This document shows, piece after piece, positions 25,953 through 34,415 of a stretch of 64,000 bases of DNA. Below the pieces are notes generated by a model. It worked only from the letters and a program-made list of their open reading frames with translations, searched no databases and had not been told where the DNA came from. The stretch is taken from positions 620,001-684,000 of the forward strand of contig NZ_JAHBRX010000002.1 of NCBI RefSeq assembly GCF_018398335.1, given 5' to 3'. The position numbers and the translations under genes are program-made. The stretch is from Chelatococcus sp. HY11 (GTDB taxonomy: Bacteria; Pseudomonadota; Alphaproteobacteria; Rhizobiales; Beijerinckiaceae). How positions within the stretch are numbered: position 1 is the first letter of the stretch; each line of letters begins with the position of its first letter.

Positions 25953-25972
25953 TTGTATTATCTTTAAGACAT
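25953..25972. promoter_or_regulatory. Candidate operator, cluster palindrome site E
   Basis: The sequence is TTGTATTA TCTT TAAGACAT, matching the shared inverted repeat at 11 of 12 constrained positions if the outermost base may be A or T. It lies upstream of the leftward acyl-CoA ligase gene and just past the end of the GntR regulator gene. Confidence 0.5.
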
Positions 25973-26037
25973 ACATATCCTCACCGCATCGGTAAAGCGC
26001 CAAGTGGGACTTGTCTAACAAACGGGGGGACCACGCC

Positions 26038-26871
26038 CTACCGCTTCCCGTTCTTGGCCTCGGCCGGCTGCATTGTCAGTTCACTCAGCGTGCTGCTCAT
26101 CGTCTCCACGGTCTGCGACGGGCTCAACACCATCTCCAGTTGATAGCGATCGGGCCGGTAATAGGCCGTCAAATATTCGATTGGCTCATCAGCATGATCG
26201 CTGACGACGCGCTGCACCTTCAACAACGGCGCTCCAATCTCGGTTGAAAGCCGCGTGGCTATATTCTGATCCGCGAGCGTCGCGGTGATGCTCTGACGCG
26301 CATGACCGATTTTGACGCCTGAGCGCTTGATCAGCGACAGCATCGGCGTTCGCGCAAGACCTGTGCGATCAAATGTGCGGCCGATCCGGGCGGGAATGAC
26401 GGTGACGAGGAGAGAGATGGCGAAGTCGCCGAAATAACGCACGCGCTGCGAGTGTTGCACCTCGGTCCCAGCAGGCAGCTCAAGTGCTTCCGCCTCCAAC
26501 TGGGTCGCGGGACCGTAGCCAAACTCGATCACCTTCACCGTGGTCGTCTGGCCCATAACGGTCGCGCCCTCGAGCCACGCCGCGACAGACGCCCGCAGCG
26601 GTGGCGTGGGCGGTCGATACTTGACGATGGTGCCCCGGCCGCGAGCGCGCGACACAAGCCCGGCCAGCGCCAGCTCCGTCAACGCCCGCCGCGCTGTTAT
26701 GCGTGAGACACCGTAAAGACTGGCAACTTCATGCTCGGCGGGCAGAACATCACCAACCTTGAAAGTCCCGCCGAGAATCCCATCCCGCAGAATGAGAAAG
26801 ATCTGGTGATAGAGTGGTGCCTTGAGGTTCGCATTGACGCTGCTTCCTTCCTTGGCGCTCGTCCGCGTCAT
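26038..26871 (-). CDS. GntR-family transcriptional regulator, HutC/UTRA subfamily
   Basis: A 277-residue protein with an N-terminal winged helix (LYHQIFLILRDGILGGTFKVGDVLPAEHEVASLYGVSRITARRALTEL condensed over residues 20-66) and, after the wing RGRGTIVKY, a UTRA-type ligand-binding domain ending near residue 260. HutC-type regulators are usually repressors released by a pathway metabolite and bind short palindromes. It sits in the middle of the catabolic cluster, upstream of the acyl-CoA ligase on the same strand, and is the only regulator encoded between 5 and 34 kb. It is therefore the best candidate to bind the recurrent palindrome; none is seen directly before its own start. Confidence 0.9.
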   Translation of the reverse strand: MTRTSAKEGSSVNANLKAPLYHQIFLILRDGILGGTFKVGDVLPAEHEVASLYGVSRITARRALTELALAGLVSRARGRGTIVKYRPPTPPLRASVAAWLEGATVMGQTTTVKVIEFGYGPATQLEAEALELPAGTEVQHSQRVRYFGDFAISLLVTVIPARIGRTFDRTGLARTPMLSLIKRSGVKIGHARQSITATLADQNIATRLSTEIGAPLLKVQRVVSDHADEPIEYLTAYYRPDRYQLEMVLSPSQTVETMSSTLSELTMQPAEAKNGKR

Positions 26872-27219
26872 CTGCTTCCCCTATTTTGTCTCGCAATATT
26901 CGCCACGAACATTGAATCAAGCAACGATAGAATCACACAACGATGCTCAATTGTAGGTTCTGCGGTGAAATATCAACCAGCTAAAAGGTTTAAAGCCCCG
27001 GATCAGATCGATCCGCGCGCACCAAACCCAAACCCTCAGCTCGGCCGCGTCTTCCCGCGCTGTAGGTCATAACCTCACCAGCATGCCGACGATTTCGGGG
27101 AGCTCCGCTTGCCGCGTCGATAGCTCAGCTCGCACGGCACCAGATTGGTCCAAATGCCGCACAGCAACCATTGAAGCTTGTAAGCCAGCACCCATGATGC
27201 GCTTGCCACGCCGACTTCA

Positions 27220-27239
27220 ATGATATAACTATATAACAA
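27220..27239. promoter_or_regulatory. Candidate operator, cluster palindrome site F
   Basis: The sequence is ATGATATA ACTA TATAACAA; the right half is perfect and the left half has one mismatch. It is roughly 440 bases upstream of the FAD oxidase start and 350 bases from the GntR gene start, so its target is less clear than for the other sites. Confidence 0.4.
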
Positions 27240-27400
27240 AATAACCTAGAGGGATATCGCACTCACGATCAACTTTGATCGCCATGCATAGTGGCAGATC
27301 TGGCGGCTGCGGCTGGGCCGAGGATAAGCTGGCGACATAGATGAGAGCGAGGCCGCTCGTTTGCTTACCTTGCTTCGTGCTGGGCCAATACCCCGCGTGA

Positions 27401-27505
27401 GAGCATTTTCGAGCGAAGTGGAAACCGGTTCGCGTGAAGAAAATGCGTAAAACAAAGACCTAGAGCAATTTCGGTGAGCCGGAGTTCACCAGAAGTGATC
27501 TAGAA
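27401..27505. repeat. Hyphomicrobiales-type intergenic palindromic repeat
   Basis: GCATTTTC (27403-27410) pairs with GAAAATGC (27439-27446) around AAGTGGAAACCGGTT, a core I recognise from repeats scattered through rhizobial-order genomes. A second small inverted repeat (GGTGA...TCACC, about 27473-27490) follows after TAGAGCAATTTC. Such elements are non-coding and often sit at transcript ends. Confidence 0.65.
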
Positions 27506-27680
27506 CCCAAGTCCAATAACATTGGAAGCCCCGTCGAGGAAGAGTTCCGCGCTGCCACACGCAATGGGCGACTTATCGCCTAGGGTTAAAGCACAAGTAT
27601 AGCCCTGCGAGCCCGCGCTAGCGATGCTAGCTCTGTCCAGCCGCAAGGAACCTGACACCTAAACCATCTGAGGTTGACAC

Positions 27681-29195
27681 ATGCTCGCCGACAAGTTGAT
27701 TGAGATTGCCGGCAAGGACAATGTTTTTTCAGATAGACGATCACAGGAAGTCGGCGGCTCCGATCTGTTCGTTTGGAATGATCAGGTCTTGCCTGATATT
27801 GTGATAAAGCCTGCCACAACAGACGAAGTAGCTGAGATCGTATCCTTTCTGGCCGCCAGCGAAACCGCTATCGTGTCGAGGGGTGGCGGCCTGTCCTACA
27901 GTGCTGGCGTCGTCCCGGCGCGCAAGGCCGTTGTCATCGATACGAAGCGCATCGACCACGTCCATGTCGCGGCGGATGATCTCTACGCGGTCGTCGGCGC
28001 GGGCTGCACATGGCAGCGACTGGCTGATGCCTTGAAACCCCATGGGCTACGGCCCCAGATCGCGGTTCCCATTTCGGGCGGCCATTCGACCGTAGGCGGC
28101 GCGGTTTCGCAGAATGTGCCGGGTTCGATGGATGGCATCATCGGTTTTACAGTGGTATTGGCAGACGGCTCGACAATACGCACGGGCAGCTGGGCGACCC
28201 AGCAATCCACCCCTTTCTATCGCAACAACGGCCCTGATCTCACGGGGCTCTTTCTGGGGGACTGCGGTGCCTTCGGCGTCAAGACCGAGGTAGCCTTGCG
28301 GCTTATACCTGAGCGACCCTGCAGCTTTGCCTCCTTCACCTTTCCGACGACCGCCGCGATGTTGCAGGCTCTCACCGGCGTGCAGCATGCCGGTGTTGCC
28401 ACCCGATGCTTCGTGATCGACCGCGATAAAGGTGAGCTGGCCGGCAAGGTCAATTTCGGCGAGACGGTGCAGACGGTCAGGGCCGTCGCGGCCCAGGCTG
28501 GCTCGATCGGCCGGGCGCTCCGCGATGTCACCGGTCTCAAGCGTGCGCAGTCCGAAATCGCGGGCGCCCCCTGGTCCATGCATCTCATCATGGAAGGTGT
28601 CAGCGAAGCGGCAGCCGAGGCCTCCGCCGTCATCGCGCGCGGCATATGCCAGAAATCCGGAACGGAAATCGTCGCCTCCATCGCCAAGGCGGCGCGGGCG
28701 CGCCCCTTCAATCTCCGCGGTTTCCTTGGGCCCGCCGGCGAACGCTGGGTGCCGGTGCATGGCCTCATGTCGCTCTCAAGCGCGCGGCAGGCGATGGCCG
28801 ACATGGAGGCGTACGCGGCGGGGATCAACGCGGACCTCCTTCGCCACGGCATCCGGCTGAACTGGCTCTTATCCTCCCAGGGCGCCTATGTGCTGATCGA
28901 GCCCATGATGTATTGGCCTGACGCGGTTGGCCCGGTCCATGACAACTACTTGCCGATCGACAGCCGGCCCGGCCAGAAGCAATTTCCCGCCAATCCCGCG
29001 GCGCGAGAGCTCGTCACGCGGACGCGAACGGCCCTGCGCGATATCATGGACCGCAATGGAGCGATCCATTTGCAATCCGGCCGCTACTACAATCTCGCGG
29101 AAGCCATGGACGCGCAGTCTCGCGGCCTGCTGGAACGCGTCAAGACAATGCTCGACCCCTCGCATTGTCTCAATCCGCGCGTGCTCGGCCTATGA
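27681..29195 (+). CDS. FAD-linked oxidase (FAD-binding PCMH domain, GlcD/vanillyl-alcohol oxidase-like)
   Basis: The 504-residue flavoprotein has a PCMH FAD domain: VIKPATTDEVAEIVSFLAASETAIVSRGGGLSYSAG near the N-terminus, AVPISGGHSTVGGAVSQN, and a substrate domain ending in the C-terminal MLDPSHCLNP usual for this family. It would oxidise an alpha-hydroxy acid, alcohol or phenolic compound. An ATG follows TGAGGTTGACAC. It is convergent with the dipeptide-type permease genes and carries its own long upstream region. Confidence 0.87.
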   Translation: MLADKLIEIAGKDNVFSDRRSQEVGGSDLFVWNDQVLPDIVIKPATTDEVAEIVSFLAASETAIVSRGGGLSYSAGVVPARKAVVIDTKRIDHVHVAADDLYAVVGAGCTWQRLADALKPHGLRPQIAVPISGGHSTVGGAVSQNVPGSMDGIIGFTVVLADGSTIRTGSWATQQSTPFYRNNGPDLTGLFLGDCGAFGVKTEVALRLIPERPCSFASFTFPTTAAMLQALTGVQHAGVATRCFVIDRDKGELAGKVNFGETVQTVRAVAAQAGSIGRALRDVTGLKRAQSEIAGAPWSMHLIMEGVSEAAAEASAVIARGICQKSGTEIVASIAKAARARPFNLRGFLGPAGERWVPVHGLMSLSSARQAMADMEAYAAGINADLLRHGIRLNWLLSSQGAYVLIEPMMYWPDAVGPVHDNYLPIDSRPGQKQFPANPAARELVTRTRTALRDIMDRNGAIHLQSGRYYNLAEAMDAQSRGLLERVKTMLDPSHCLNPRVLGL

Positions 29196-29283
29196 GGCCG
29201 GGTGACTTGCTGGAATGACCAGTTTGTGTCGGAGCCCGCTTTGAACAGTTTCCCAGAATCTTTATCTATGCTGGACAGCGCTC

Positions 29284-30162
29284 TTATCTTTCACGCAAGC
29301 GCGGATCCAGGGCGTCGCGGAGACCATCGCCGACGAGGTTCACGGCGAGGATGGCGATGGACAGGAAGATCGCCGGGAAGGCAATCATATAGGGCTTGAC
29401 CTGCCACAGTGCGCGGCCTTCGGCCATGATGTTGCCCCAGGACGGTATGGTGGGCGGCAGACCAGCGCCAATGAAGGACAGAATGGCTTCTGTCAGCATA
29501 GCCGCTCCGCAAATATAGGTGGCCTGAATAATGACCGGCGCCATGATATTGGGAAGGATGTGGCGCAGCATGATCCGCGGGACGCTTACGCCTGTTGCCA
29601 CGGCGGCGAGAACGAAAGGCTGCTCTCGCAGGCTGAGCAAGGCGCCGCGCACCACGCGGGCAACGCGTGGGATCTCCGATATCGTGATCGCGAGAATGAC
29701 ATTTCCAAGCGATCCGCGGGTCAACGTCATCAAGGCGATCGCAAGCAGGATGGGCGGGATCGACATCAATCCATCCATCATCCGCATGATGATGCCATCG
29801 GTCCAGCGGATGTAACCCGCAGTCATGCCCACGATGATCCCGGCCGCAGCCGATAGAACTGCGACGGAAAGCCCGACAATCAATGATATACGCGTGCCGT
29901 AGATCACGCGCGAATAAATGTCCCGGCCAAGTTGATCGGTGCCGAACCAGTAAAGTTCCGATGGCGCGCGGTTGCGCCGCGCTGGCGACAATGCCGCGGG
30001 ATCCACGGTTCCAAGCAGGGGCGCCGCGACTGCGATGAGGAGGAGGACGAGAAGTATGGTTGCTCCGAGGAGCAAGGGGCGATGGCTCGCCAGACGCCGC
30101 AATGTCTGTCCCCGGCGTTCGGAAGAGACTTCAAGCGGGAGGGTTGCGTGTTCGACTGTCAT
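29284..30162 (-). CDS. Dipeptide/nickel-type ABC permease, DppC-like
   Basis: A 292-residue membrane protein with an N-terminal cytoplasmic stretch, a first membrane segment near residue 30-50, the DppC block FGTDQLGRDIYSRVIYGTRISLIVG and the late GAGLPPTIPSWGNIMAEGR loop. It forms a channel with the DppB-like protein encoded 9 bases upstream. No ATPase gene follows: the next gene is the convergent FAD oxidase. Confidence 0.9.
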   Translation of the reverse strand: MTVEHATLPLEVSSERRGQTLRRLASHRPLLLGATILLVLLLIAVAAPLLGTVDPAALSPARRNRAPSELYWFGTDQLGRDIYSRVIYGTRISLIVGLSVAVLSAAAGIIVGMTAGYIRWTDGIIMRMMDGLMSIPPILLAIALMTLTRGSLGNVILAITISEIPRVARVVRGALLSLREQPFVLAAVATGVSVPRIMLRHILPNIMAPVIIQATYICGAAMLTEAILSFIGAGLPPTIPSWGNIMAEGRALWQVKPYMIAFPAIFLSIAILAVNLVGDGLRDALDPRLRER

Positions 30163-30171
30163 GACACGCCC

Positions 30172-31113
30172 TCAGTACCGAATTCGGGGATCAAAGATGG
30201 TATAGAGAATATCCACGACAAGATTGATCAGCACGTAAGTGATGCTGAAAATCAGCACGATACCCTGGATGACCGGATAGTCGCGCCTCAGAATGGCGTC
30301 AACGGTGAGGCGCCCGAGACCGGGAATGGCGAAAACGCTTTCGGTGACTACCGTGCCGCCGATCAGCAGCGCCACACCGATGCCGATGACCGTAATGATG
30401 GGAACCGCCGCATTCTTCAATGAGTGGACGAATAGGACGGCCCCCTGCCCAAGGCCCTTGGCGCGCGCCGTCCGTACATAGTCCTGCGTCAGGACCTCGA
30501 TCATCGCGGCCCGCGCAATGCGCGCGATGAGCGCGATATAGACCCCCGATAACGCAAGAACAGGCAGGATCAGATTTCCCAAAAACGGGAGAATTCCGGC
30601 GCTTAACGGCGTGTAGCCCTGAACGGGCAGCCATCCGAGCTGAACGGCGAAAACATAAGCAAGTAGATAGCCGACAACGAAGACGGGAACTGAAAAGCTG
30701 AAAACCGCTCCGGCAGTGACAAAATGGTCAACCCACGAGCCCCTGCGCCAGGCGGCAACGACACCGATGGGGACCGCGATGACAACCGACAGGACCATGG
30801 TCAGCACCATCAACGACAAGGTCGGGCCTACCCGTTGGCCGATCATATGGGCGACCGGCAGGTTCGTGAAAATGGACTGCCCAAGGTCGCCCCGGGTAAC
30901 CTGCAGGAGCCAGTCCCAGAAACGAATGAGAAACGGCTGGTCGAGCCCGAGTGCCTGTCGGATCCGCGCGACATCGTCCGCGCTCGCATGATCCCCGGCG
31001 ATGATCAGCGCGGGGTCGCCGGGCGCGAGATAGAGCAAGCTAAAGACGAAGAACGCCACGAACAACATCACCGGAATGGTCGATAAGACGCGACGTATGC
31101 AGTAAATCAACAT
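30172..31113 (-). CDS. Dipeptide/nickel-type ABC permease, DppB-like
   Basis: A 313-residue membrane protein with the DppB start (RRVLSTIPVMLFVAFFVF), PGDPALIIAG, LGLDQPFLIRFWDWL, the ATPase-docking region MIEVLTQDYVRTARAKGLG and TVVTESVFAIPGLGRL. It is transcribed after the SDR at 31945 and before the DppC-like gene in one leftward unit. The binding protein that should serve it is encoded divergently at 32143. Confidence 0.9.
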   Translation of the reverse strand: MLIYCIRRVLSTIPVMLFVAFFVFSLLYLAPGDPALIIAGDHASADDVARIRQALGLDQPFLIRFWDWLLQVTRGDLGQSIFTNLPVAHMIGQRVGPTLSLMVLTMVLSVVIAVPIGVVAAWRRGSWVDHFVTAGAVFSFSVPVFVVGYLLAYVFAVQLGWLPVQGYTPLSAGILPFLGNLILPVLALSGVYIALIARIARAAMIEVLTQDYVRTARAKGLGQGAVLFVHSLKNAAVPIITVIGIGVALLIGGTVVTESVFAIPGLGRLTVDAILRRDYPVIQGIVLIFSITYVLINLVVDILYTIFDPRIRY

Positions 31114-31168
31114 CTTGATTCTCAGTCCGGCATGTCAGAGCGCGGCCGCCAGGCCAACGATTACAGGA

Positions 31169-31945
31169 TCAGGCCTGGATCGACATGCCGCCATCGACGA
31201 GCAACACCTGCCCGGTGACGAAAGCACTCGCCGGTGAAACCAGGAAAAGCGCGGCGCCCGCAATATCCTGCGGTGTCGCCCACCGCCCCAGTGGTGTCCT
31301 CTGTTTCACAAAGGCATCGACCGCCGGATCAACCGCCAGGGTTTCTGTCATCGCGGTGCGCACGACGCCAGGAGCGACAACGTTGCAGCGAATGCCGCGC
31401 GGCCCGAGATCGACCGCGAGGGCACGCACCAGCCCGGCAAGTCCGGCCTTGGTCGCCGCATAGAGCGCATTGTTCGGCCGGGCGATCTGGCCGAGCATGG
31501 ACCCTGTAAACAGGATGCGCCCTCCCCCGCGCGCCTGCATAGACGGCGCGACCGCTTGCGCCAAAACCAAGGCCGCGCTGAGGTTGACATCCATCAAGCG
31601 GGCCATGTCGGCCTTGCCAAACTGCCCAAGCGGCTTGCGTAACGACTGTCCGGCATTGCCGATCGCAATATCGAGGCCGCCATGGCGCTCCACGATCGTC
31701 GCAACAGCCGCCTCGACCGCTGCGGTATCCGTGACGTCGAACGGGAGCGCTGAAACCGACAATCCCTCCCGCGCGAGCTCAGCCCGGCTGGCCTCGAGTT
31801 GTTCAGCATCACGCGCGTTCAAAATGACATGCGCGCCCGACTTAGCCAAAGCAACGGCGATAGCCCGCCCGATGCCGCGTGATGCCCCGGTGACAAGCGC
31901 GATGTCCCCGGACAGGCGAAAATAATTCGTCTCTTCCGACTGCAA
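31169..31945 (-). CDS. Short-chain dehydrogenase (gluconate-5-dehydrogenase/FabG-like)
   Basis: A 258-residue classical SDR: TGASRGIG, NARD, FDVTD, IGNAGQ (a variant of NNAG), catalytic serine in LFTGSMLG, YAATK, PGVVRT and C-terminal TGQVLLVDGGMSIQA. An NAD(P)-dependent alcohol/ketone oxidoreductase. It is the first gene of the leftward unit containing the two dipeptide-type permeases, an unusual pairing that suggests it acts on the imported compound. Confidence 0.88.
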   Translation of the reverse strand: MQSEETNYFRLSGDIALVTGASRGIGRAIAVALAKSGAHVILNARDAEQLEASRAELAREGLSVSALPFDVTDTAAVEAAVATIVERHGGLDIAIGNAGQSLRKPLGQFGKADMARLMDVNLSAALVLAQAVAPSMQARGGGRILFTGSMLGQIARPNNALYAATKAGLAGLVRALAVDLGPRGIRCNVVAPGVVRTAMTETLAVDPAVDAFVKQRTPLGRWATPQDIAGAALFLVSPASAFVTGQVLLVDGGMSIQA

Positions 31946-31998
31946 AGAAGAAAACCCCTCAAACTCGGCCTTAAACAGCTCTTGCGGTTCGTGTTTGT

Positions 31999-32018
31999 TT
32001 GTATTGTAAATATAACAT
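31999..32018. promoter_or_regulatory. Candidate operator, cluster palindrome site G
   Basis: The sequence is TTGTATTG TAAA TATAACAT. It lies in the 197-base divergent region, 54 bases upstream of the SDR/permease unit and 125 bases upstream of the binding-protein gene, so it could control both directions. Confidence 0.5.
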
Positions 32019-32142
32019 TAGCAGGGGGCCACCCAGGCGACAACGCCAAAGTGCGAAGCAGGCGGCAATCGTTCGAAAGCGACGGGTAGCGGCTGCTTCA
32101 GACCTCAACAACGATGAAGAACGAAGCCAGAGGAGTGGGGCT

Positions 32143-33732
32143 ATGCGTAGACGTGAATTCCTGAAGGGCGGAGCAGCGCTGACCGCCGCGGCGCTAGCCG
32201 CGCCGGCCGTGATCGCGGCGGAGCGGCAACGGGTGCTGAAATTCGTGCCGCAGACGGATGTCGCCGGCCTCGATCCCGTCTGGACCCCGACCTATCCCGC
32301 AAGAGACCATGCGCTGATGGTCTTCGACACCTTGTTCGCGCAGGACGACAGCTACCGGGCCGTGCCGCAGATGGTCGACGGCGTGGTGACCGAGAACGAC
32401 GGCCTCACCTGGAAGCTCACGCTGCGTCCCGGCCTCGTGTTCCATGACGGATCGCCCGTGCTCGCGCGCGATTGTGTCGCGAGCATCCAGCGCTGGGCCA
32501 AGCGTGATTCGTTCGGCGGTGCGCTGATGGCCGCGACCAATGAGCTGTCCGCGGCCGATGACAAGACCATCGTCTTTCGCCTGAAGCGGCCTTTCCCGCT
32601 TCTGCCTGATGCTCTCGGCAAGTCCTATCCCCGTATCTGTCCCATGATGCCAGAGCGGCTGGCCAACACGGATGCCTTCACCCAGATCACGGAGATGGTC
32701 GGCAGTGGGCCCTTCCGCTTTGTCGCCAACGAGCGGGTGGCCGGCGCGCGCCTCGTCTACGAGCGCTTCGACGGCTATGTGCCGCGCCAGAGCGGCACCA
32801 CGCAGTGGACCTCCGGTCCCAAGATCGTGCATTTCGACCGTGTCGAATGGACGATCATTCCAGATCCTTCGACCGCGTTCTCCGCGTTGAAGTCGGGCGA
32901 GATCGACTGGTGGTGGACGCCGGACGCTGATCTTCTGTCTGCGCTTCGCGGCGACAAGAACGTCAATGTGCGCATCGCGGATCCGACAGGACAGATCGGC
33001 ACGCTGCGCTTCAACCATCTCGTCGCGCCCTTCAACAATCCCGCGCTTCGTCGCGCGGTGCTGGGCGCGATCGATCAGCGCGACTTCATGACGGCCATCG
33101 TCGGAGACGACACCACGCTCTGGCGTGATGGCGTCGGCTACTTCTGCCCCGGCACGCCCTACGCGAGCAGTGCGGGAATGGAGGTTCTGACAGGACCGCG
33201 CGACCTCGAAAAGAGCAAAGCCGCAGTAAAGGCAGCGGGATACAACGGGGAAAAAATCGTTGTGCTTGCTCCCGCGGATATCCCGAACTTGAAAGCCCTG
33301 GCGGACATGACCGCCGATATGCTGACGAAGATCGGCTTCAACGTCGACTATCAGGCCATGGGCTGGGGCGCGCTCGTACAGCGCCGGTTCAAGGAGGATC
33401 CCGTTGAACAAGGGGGCTGGAACATTTTCAGCACCTTCTGGAGCGGCATGGATCAGTCGACCCCCGCCGGCCATGCCTTCATCCGTGGCAATGGCAAGCC
33501 AACCGGTCCCGGCTGGCCGACCGCGCCAAAGATCGAGGCCTTGCGCGATGCCTGGCTCGAAGCCTCCGATGAGGCTTCCCGCAAGACGATCGCGGCCAAC
33601 ATGCAAGTACAGGCGTTCGAGGATGTGCCTTACGCACCGCTCGGCCAGTATTTCTTCGCAACAGCCCATCGGGCCGATCTGACCGGCATCCTCAACGGGC
33701 TGCCGGCCTTCTGGAACGTCAAGCGCGGCTAG
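32143..33732 (+). CDS. ABC substrate-binding protein, family 5 (dipeptide/oligopeptide type), Tat-exported
   Basis: The 529-residue binding protein begins MRRREFLKGGAALTAAALAAPAVIAAERQ, a twin-arginine signal with R-R-R-E-F-L-K, followed by an SBP-family-5 body (QTDVAGLDPVWTPTY, LVFHDGSPVLARDCVASIQRWAKRD, LRRAVLGAIDQRDFM). ATG at 32143 follows AGAGGAGTGGGG and gives exactly the Tat signal; a longer in-frame start at 31999 lies inside the operator region. It should deliver ligand to the divergently encoded DppB/DppC-like permeases. Ligands of this family include peptides, nickel, and glycosides. Confidence 0.9.
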   Translation: MRRREFLKGGAALTAAALAAPAVIAAERQRVLKFVPQTDVAGLDPVWTPTYPARDHALMVFDTLFAQDDSYRAVPQMVDGVVTENDGLTWKLTLRPGLVFHDGSPVLARDCVASIQRWAKRDSFGGALMAATNELSAADDKTIVFRLKRPFPLLPDALGKSYPRICPMMPERLANTDAFTQITEMVGSGPFRFVANERVAGARLVYERFDGYVPRQSGTTQWTSGPKIVHFDRVEWTIIPDPSTAFSALKSGEIDWWWTPDADLLSALRGDKNVNVRIADPTGQIGTLRFNHLVAPFNNPALRRAVLGAIDQRDFMTAIVGDDTTLWRDGVGYFCPGTPYASSAGMEVLTGPRDLEKSKAAVKAAGYNGEKIVVLAPADIPNLKALADMTADMLTKIGFNVDYQAMGWGALVQRRFKEDPVEQGGWNIFSTFWSGMDQSTPAGHAFIRGNGKPTGPGWPTAPKIEALRDAWLEASDEASRKTIAANMQVQAFEDVPYAPLGQYFFATAHRADLTGILNGLPAFWNVKRG

Positions 33733-34044
33733 CGTAGCTTCTGGAAGGTCGCTTAAGCTTTCCGACTGAAAACATAAGAGTAATCGGATAGAGCACTTCC
33801 CGCCAATCAGCGAATGCGGAAGTACTCTATCCAATATTTCTTCAATGACGGATCGCCGCCGGGATCAGCAATGCCTGACGCGAATAAGTGTTATTAACGG
33901 CTCTCGACATACCCATAACACGGCAACGTAGGCGAACAGGGCCATCGTTCAGGCGCAGACGAAACAAGGACATGTCCGGGCCATGCAGCCTCGCCGCCGT
34001 GAACACAATCATGACAGCACGGCGTCCATGCCGTGCTATCATGC
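33733..34044. other. Intergenic region between binding protein and copper chaperone
   Basis: Contains the inverted repeat at 33786-33832; beyond it I see no gene. A 68-codon open frame on the minus strand (33842-34048) overlaps the end of the chaperone gene and has no recognisable domain. Confidence 0.4.
33786..33832. terminator. Inverted repeat after the binding-protein gene
   Basis: GGATAGAG (33786-33793) and CTCTATCC (33825-33832) pair, extended inward by ACTTCC/GGAAGT after one mismatch, giving a 14-bp stem around a 17-base loop. It is 54 bases past the stop of the binding-protein gene. It may be a terminator or another intergenic palindromic repeat; only a short T-rich stretch follows. 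Confidence 0.5.
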
Positions 34045-34293
34045 TCACGGGCTGTCGGGCTTGTAGCCGGCCAGAGCGATGATCTCGCGAACCCTTGCAG
34101 GGTCAGCGCCCGCCACGGAAACAAGCCGCGCGTCCTGATCGATGCTGACCGAGGCTCCCGGCAAAGCCTTCTCGATGGAACCTCGGATTGTCGCGGCGCA
34201 GTGACCGCAGGTCATGTCCGCGACGTGGATGGGGCTGCCCGCATCGGCTGCCGGACCATGATCCTGCTTGTTGATGGCGCGTGCATCGCACAT
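34045..34293 (-). CDS. Heavy-metal-associated (HMA) domain copper chaperone, CopZ-like
   Basis: An 82-residue protein whose HMA fold starts after a short N-terminal tail: IHVADMTCGHCAATIRGSIEKALPG. The MTCGHC motif (cysteines at residues 29 and 32) binds Cu(I). It is divergent from a copper ATPase with two HMA domains and probably passes copper to it in the cytoplasm. The N-terminal 20 residues (MCDARAINKQDHG...) contain an extra Cys and His that could contribute to metal sensing, but this is speculation. Confidence 0.88.
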   Translation of the reverse strand: MCDARAINKQDHGPAADAGSPIHVADMTCGHCAATIRGSIEKALPGASVSIDQDARLVSVAGADPARVREIIALAGYKPDSP

Positions 34294-34334
34294 GGGCCTT
34301 TTTCCTCAAAGGGGTTGGTGAGACGAAACTCGCC

Positions 34335-34356
34335 CCCTGCCATATGGCAAGGTCAA
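34335..34356 (-). promoter_or_regulatory. MerR/CueR-type promoter box for the chaperone gene
   Basis: Read on the minus strand, TTGACC (34356-34351) is followed at once by the dyad TTGCCATATGGCA, the arrangement of CueR-controlled promoters in which a MerR-family dimer binds between a well-spaced -35 and -10. The chaperone ATG is about 40 bases further. Confidence 0.5.
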
Positions 34357-34392
34357 GGTCGAATGAACACATCGGCTCACTAAAAAACACTC

Positions 34393-34415
34393 TTGACCTT
34401 ACCACAGTGGCAACC
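34393..34415 (+). promoter_or_regulatory. MerR/CueR-type promoter box for the copper ATPase gene
   Basis: TTGACC (34393-34398) is followed by the dyad TTACCACAGTGGCAA, closely resembling the minus-strand box 40 bases away. The start codon is at 34454. Both genes are thus likely induced together by Cu(I). No MerR-family gene lies in the window. Confidence 0.5.

Larger units (their letters stand above)
26872..27680. other. Long intergenic region upstream of the FAD oxidase
   Basis: About 800 bases without a convincing gene, more AT-rich than the flanks. It contains palindrome site F (27220-27239) and a Hyphomicrobiales-type palindromic repeat (27401-27505). Short open frames on both strands show no recognisable domain. 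Confidence 0.5.

Noticed and set aside
32194-33834. A 546-codon open frame on the minus strand
   Set aside because: It lies antisense to the family-5 binding-protein gene, which has a Tat signal, ribosome-binding site and clear family motifs. Long antisense frames are common in DNA this GC-rich.
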